The position numbers and the translations under genes are program-made. DNA of 13,598 bases from assembly GCA_046727755.1 (NCBI GenBank), contig JBKPDG010000141.1, positions 1-13,598 on the forward strand. The letters are read 5' to 3'. The notes under the pieces were generated by a model, which made no database searches, had not been told where the DNA came from, and saw nothing but the letters and a program-made list of their open reading frames with translations. Of this stretch, positions 12,445 through 13,598 are shown one piece after another; position 1 is the stretch's first letter; every line of letters starts with the position of its first letter. This stretch comes from JALZAA01 sp046727755 (GTDB lineage: Bacteria; Actinomycetota; Acidimicrobiia; IMCC26256; JACDBD01).

Positions 12445-13304
12445 GTGCCTTCCCCCTCGTTCGGCGCTGGCCGACCTGGCTCCCTGGCCGCGGCCCGTTC
12501 ATCCTCGCCCCAGTCGCGGTGCTCGCGCACGATCGCCGACTGGCTTGCCGTGGCGAGCAGCGTGCCGTCCTCGGCCCAGAGGTGCACGAGGCCGTGGCCG
12601 AAGCCGTGCTCCACGGCGTGGACGCGCACGTCGGCCAGGATCCACTCGGACGGGTGGCGGGTCACGACCCGCAGCGTGTTGTCGAGGCTGTTGCCGCCGG
12701 CCCGGGCGCCGAGCGCCTGCCCGACCCCGAACGGCACGAAGTCGCCGACGATCGCGAGCGCCGCCGCCGACATGTCGAGCGACGGGAGGTGGACCCACAG
12801 CGATGCCCGCCCGTCGCCGGGTGGGCCCGGGAGGTCGTAGATCGAGCGCCCGGCGGCGAGTCGCGTCTCGAGGCGGTCCATGATGGTCCCCTCGTGTCGC
12901 GGCAGCCGGTCGCGCGGCGGGCTGTCGTCCGGCGGCGGCACGTCGGGCCGGATCGCCCACGATCCCGAAAGCGGGAAGTCGCGGACGCCGAGGGCGCCGT
13001 TCACCGTGAAGATCTCTTCGCCGTCGACCCGGGCAACGGCGCGCGCTTGAGAGGAGTGGTGCCCGCGCACGATTTCCGTGATCGCGATGTCGACGACCGA
13101 TGGCGGCCGCGCGTAGGAGAGGTACTGGGCCGTCGCCCACACCAGCGGACGGCCGGTCGTGCGCTCGAGCGCCTCGATGGCCGCGCCGAGGCCGCATCCG
13201 CCGAACAGCGTGCCGCCCCCCGAGCACAGCGCCGGGACGACCGGCAGCTGCCAGACACACGGGTCGTCGGTGCGCGCGAGCCCGAAGAACCGGAGTGCGT
13301 CCAT
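12441..13304 (-). CDS. TesB-like double-hotdog acyl-CoA thioesterase
   Basis: 287-residue protein with two hotdog domains in tandem, as in TesB/acyl-CoA thioesterase II. The N-terminal domain (about 28-110) has SGGGTLFGGCGLGAAIEAL (28-46) and WATAQYLSYARP (56-67). The C-terminal domain (about 165-262) has LWVHLPSLDM (169-178), NSLDNTLRVV (205-214, matching the conserved SLDH-type strand) and a closing strand TLLATASQSAIVRE. Its expected role is hydrolysis of fatty acyl-CoA. An acidic Pro-rich linker and a charged tail are variable. I place the start at ATG 13304 (MDALRFFGL), which agrees with a -10 box just upstream; the frame is open 14 codons further, but those residues overlap the promoter. 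It is followed by a coupled F420-type oxidoreductase gene. It is unrelated in sequence to the PaaI-type enzyme at 7175-7702. Confidence 0.85.
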   Translation of the reverse strand: MDALRFFGLARTDDPCVWQLPVVPALCSGGGTLFGGCGLGAAIEALERTTGRPLVWATAQYLSYARPPSVVDIAITEIVRGHHSSQARAVARVDGEEIFTVNGALGVRDFPLSGSWAIRPDVPPPDDSPPRDRLPRHEGTIMDRLETRLAAGRSIYDLPGPPGDGRASLWVHLPSLDMSAAALAIVGDFVPFGVGQALGARAGGNSLDNTLRVVTRHPSEWILADVRVHAVEHGFGHGLVHLWAEDGTLLATASQSAIVREHRDWGEDERAAAREPGRPAPNEGEGT

Positions 13305-13312
13305 GGCGGCCA

Positions 13313-13339
13313 AATCTAGGGGTCGGGCGCGCGTGTCAC
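13313..13339 (-). promoter_or_regulatory. Possible leaderless promoter of the thioesterase-oxidoreductase pair
   Basis: Read on the minus strand, TAGATT (13313-13318) is a good -10 box, and GTGACA (13334-13339) matches five of six -35 bases but at a short 15-base spacing. The start point would fall at about 13306-13304, on or next to the ATG, giving a leaderless transcript. The -35 overlaps the stop codon of the gene upstream. Confidence 0.35.
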
Positions 13340-13598
13340 GCCACATCGACCGCCGCGACGGCCCATGCCTGCTTCGCGCTGGGATCCTCGATTGCCAGGT
13401 GCAGCCGCCAGCCCGTCGTCGCGCCGCCGCCGTCCCACACGTACCAGCGCAACTGCGTCAACGCGTCCCCCAGCGCGTCGGCGTCGAGGGGCCAGTCGTC
13501 GACGAGACCCGTCAGCGCCGCGCCCGCCCACCATGCCGCGAACCGGCCCGCCGCGGCGCCGGGACGGCGCGCGTGCGCGCCGCCGCTCGCGCCCGCCC
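13336..13598 (-). CDS. C-terminal end of an unrecognised protein (runs off right edge)
   Basis: An open minus-strand frame enters from the right edge and ends at TGA (13338-13336), giving 86 complete codons and no start codon call inside the window. I accept it as coding because third codon positions are almost all G or C and the product looks like a real protein tail: hydrophobic and Trp-rich stretches such as RFAAWWAGAALTGLVDDWPL, then LTQLRWYVWDGG, and a final strand-like segment WRLHLAIEDPSAKQAWAVAA. I do not recognise the family and give no function. It lies 31 bases upstream of the TesB-like gene on the same strand, so read-through into that pair is possible. The competing minus-strand frame over the same bases (13316-13534) is Arg/Gly-rich and looks like a shadow. 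Confidence 0.6.
   Translation of the reverse strand, partial: AGASGGAHARRPGAAAGRFAAWWAGAALTGLVDDWPLDADALGDALTQLRWYVWDGGGATTGWRLHLAIEDPSAKQAWAVAAVDVA

Noticed and set aside
11471..12502. Minus-strand frame (343 codons) over the LLM oxidoreductase
   Set aside because: Arg-rich alternative frame of the oxidoreductase gene; no family features.
13316..13534. Short minus-strand frame with an ATG at the right edge
   Set aside because: Arg/Gly-rich product; the other minus frame over the same bases has much better codon use and protein character.
1..13598. CRISPR, tRNA, rRNA, insertion sequence, prophage or toxin-antitoxin elements
   Set aside because: No spaced repeat array, no cloverleaf-like sequence, no transposase or integrase motif and no terminal inverted repeats were seen on either strand.

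Overview
The window looks like chromosome of a high-GC actinobacterium. The order secA-prfB-ftsE-ftsX-coiled-coil peptidase, a probable mycothiol-linked DinB/MDMPI enzyme, an F420-type luciferase-like oxidoreductase and a short membrane acyl desaturase all fit Actinobacteria. My best guess is Acidimicrobiia or a related uncultured lineage, but this rests on gene content and order, not on phylogeny. Coding density is very high. No gap exceeds about 175 bases, the largest being 8338-8511 and 10569-10734. I see no rRNA, tRNA, CRISPR, insertion sequence or prophage signal.

Left third (1-5820, all plus strand) is a core block for secretion, translation and division. It holds the C-terminal part of SecA, release factor 2, the FtsE ATPase, the FtsX membrane protein, and a secreted coiled-coil M23 peptidase with a complete zinc site and its own promoter. 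FtsEX together with this peptidase is probably a division-site unit that couples ATP hydrolysis to peptidoglycan cleavage.

Middle (5841-8511). A 1-Cys peroxiredoxin sits on the minus strand, convergent with the peptidase. Next comes a minus-strand operon, tetR - PaaI-type thioesterase - GNAT acetyltransferase, whose stop and start codons overlap at both junctions. A good promoter and a TetR-like inverted repeat lie in front of tetR. Divergent from it, on the plus strand, are an SRAP (YedK/HMCES-type) abasic-site protein and an MDMPI/DinB-like enzyme.

Right third (9963-13598). A second TetR regulator diverges from a three-histidine-box acyl desaturase, with a perfect 8-2-8 palindrome between them. 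Then, on the minus strand, come a TesB-like double-hotdog thioesterase translationally coupled to an LLM-class F420-type oxidoreductase. At the right edge is the C-terminal end of an unrecognised minus-strand protein that runs out of the window.

The right two thirds lean towards acyl-CoA and lipid handling: two unrelated hotdog thioesterases, a desaturase, and two TetR regulators with visible candidate operators. I found no defence island or clearly new machine. The best leads are the tetR-hotdog-GNAT operon, the tetR2/desaturase operator, and the catalytically intact M23 partner next to ftsEX.
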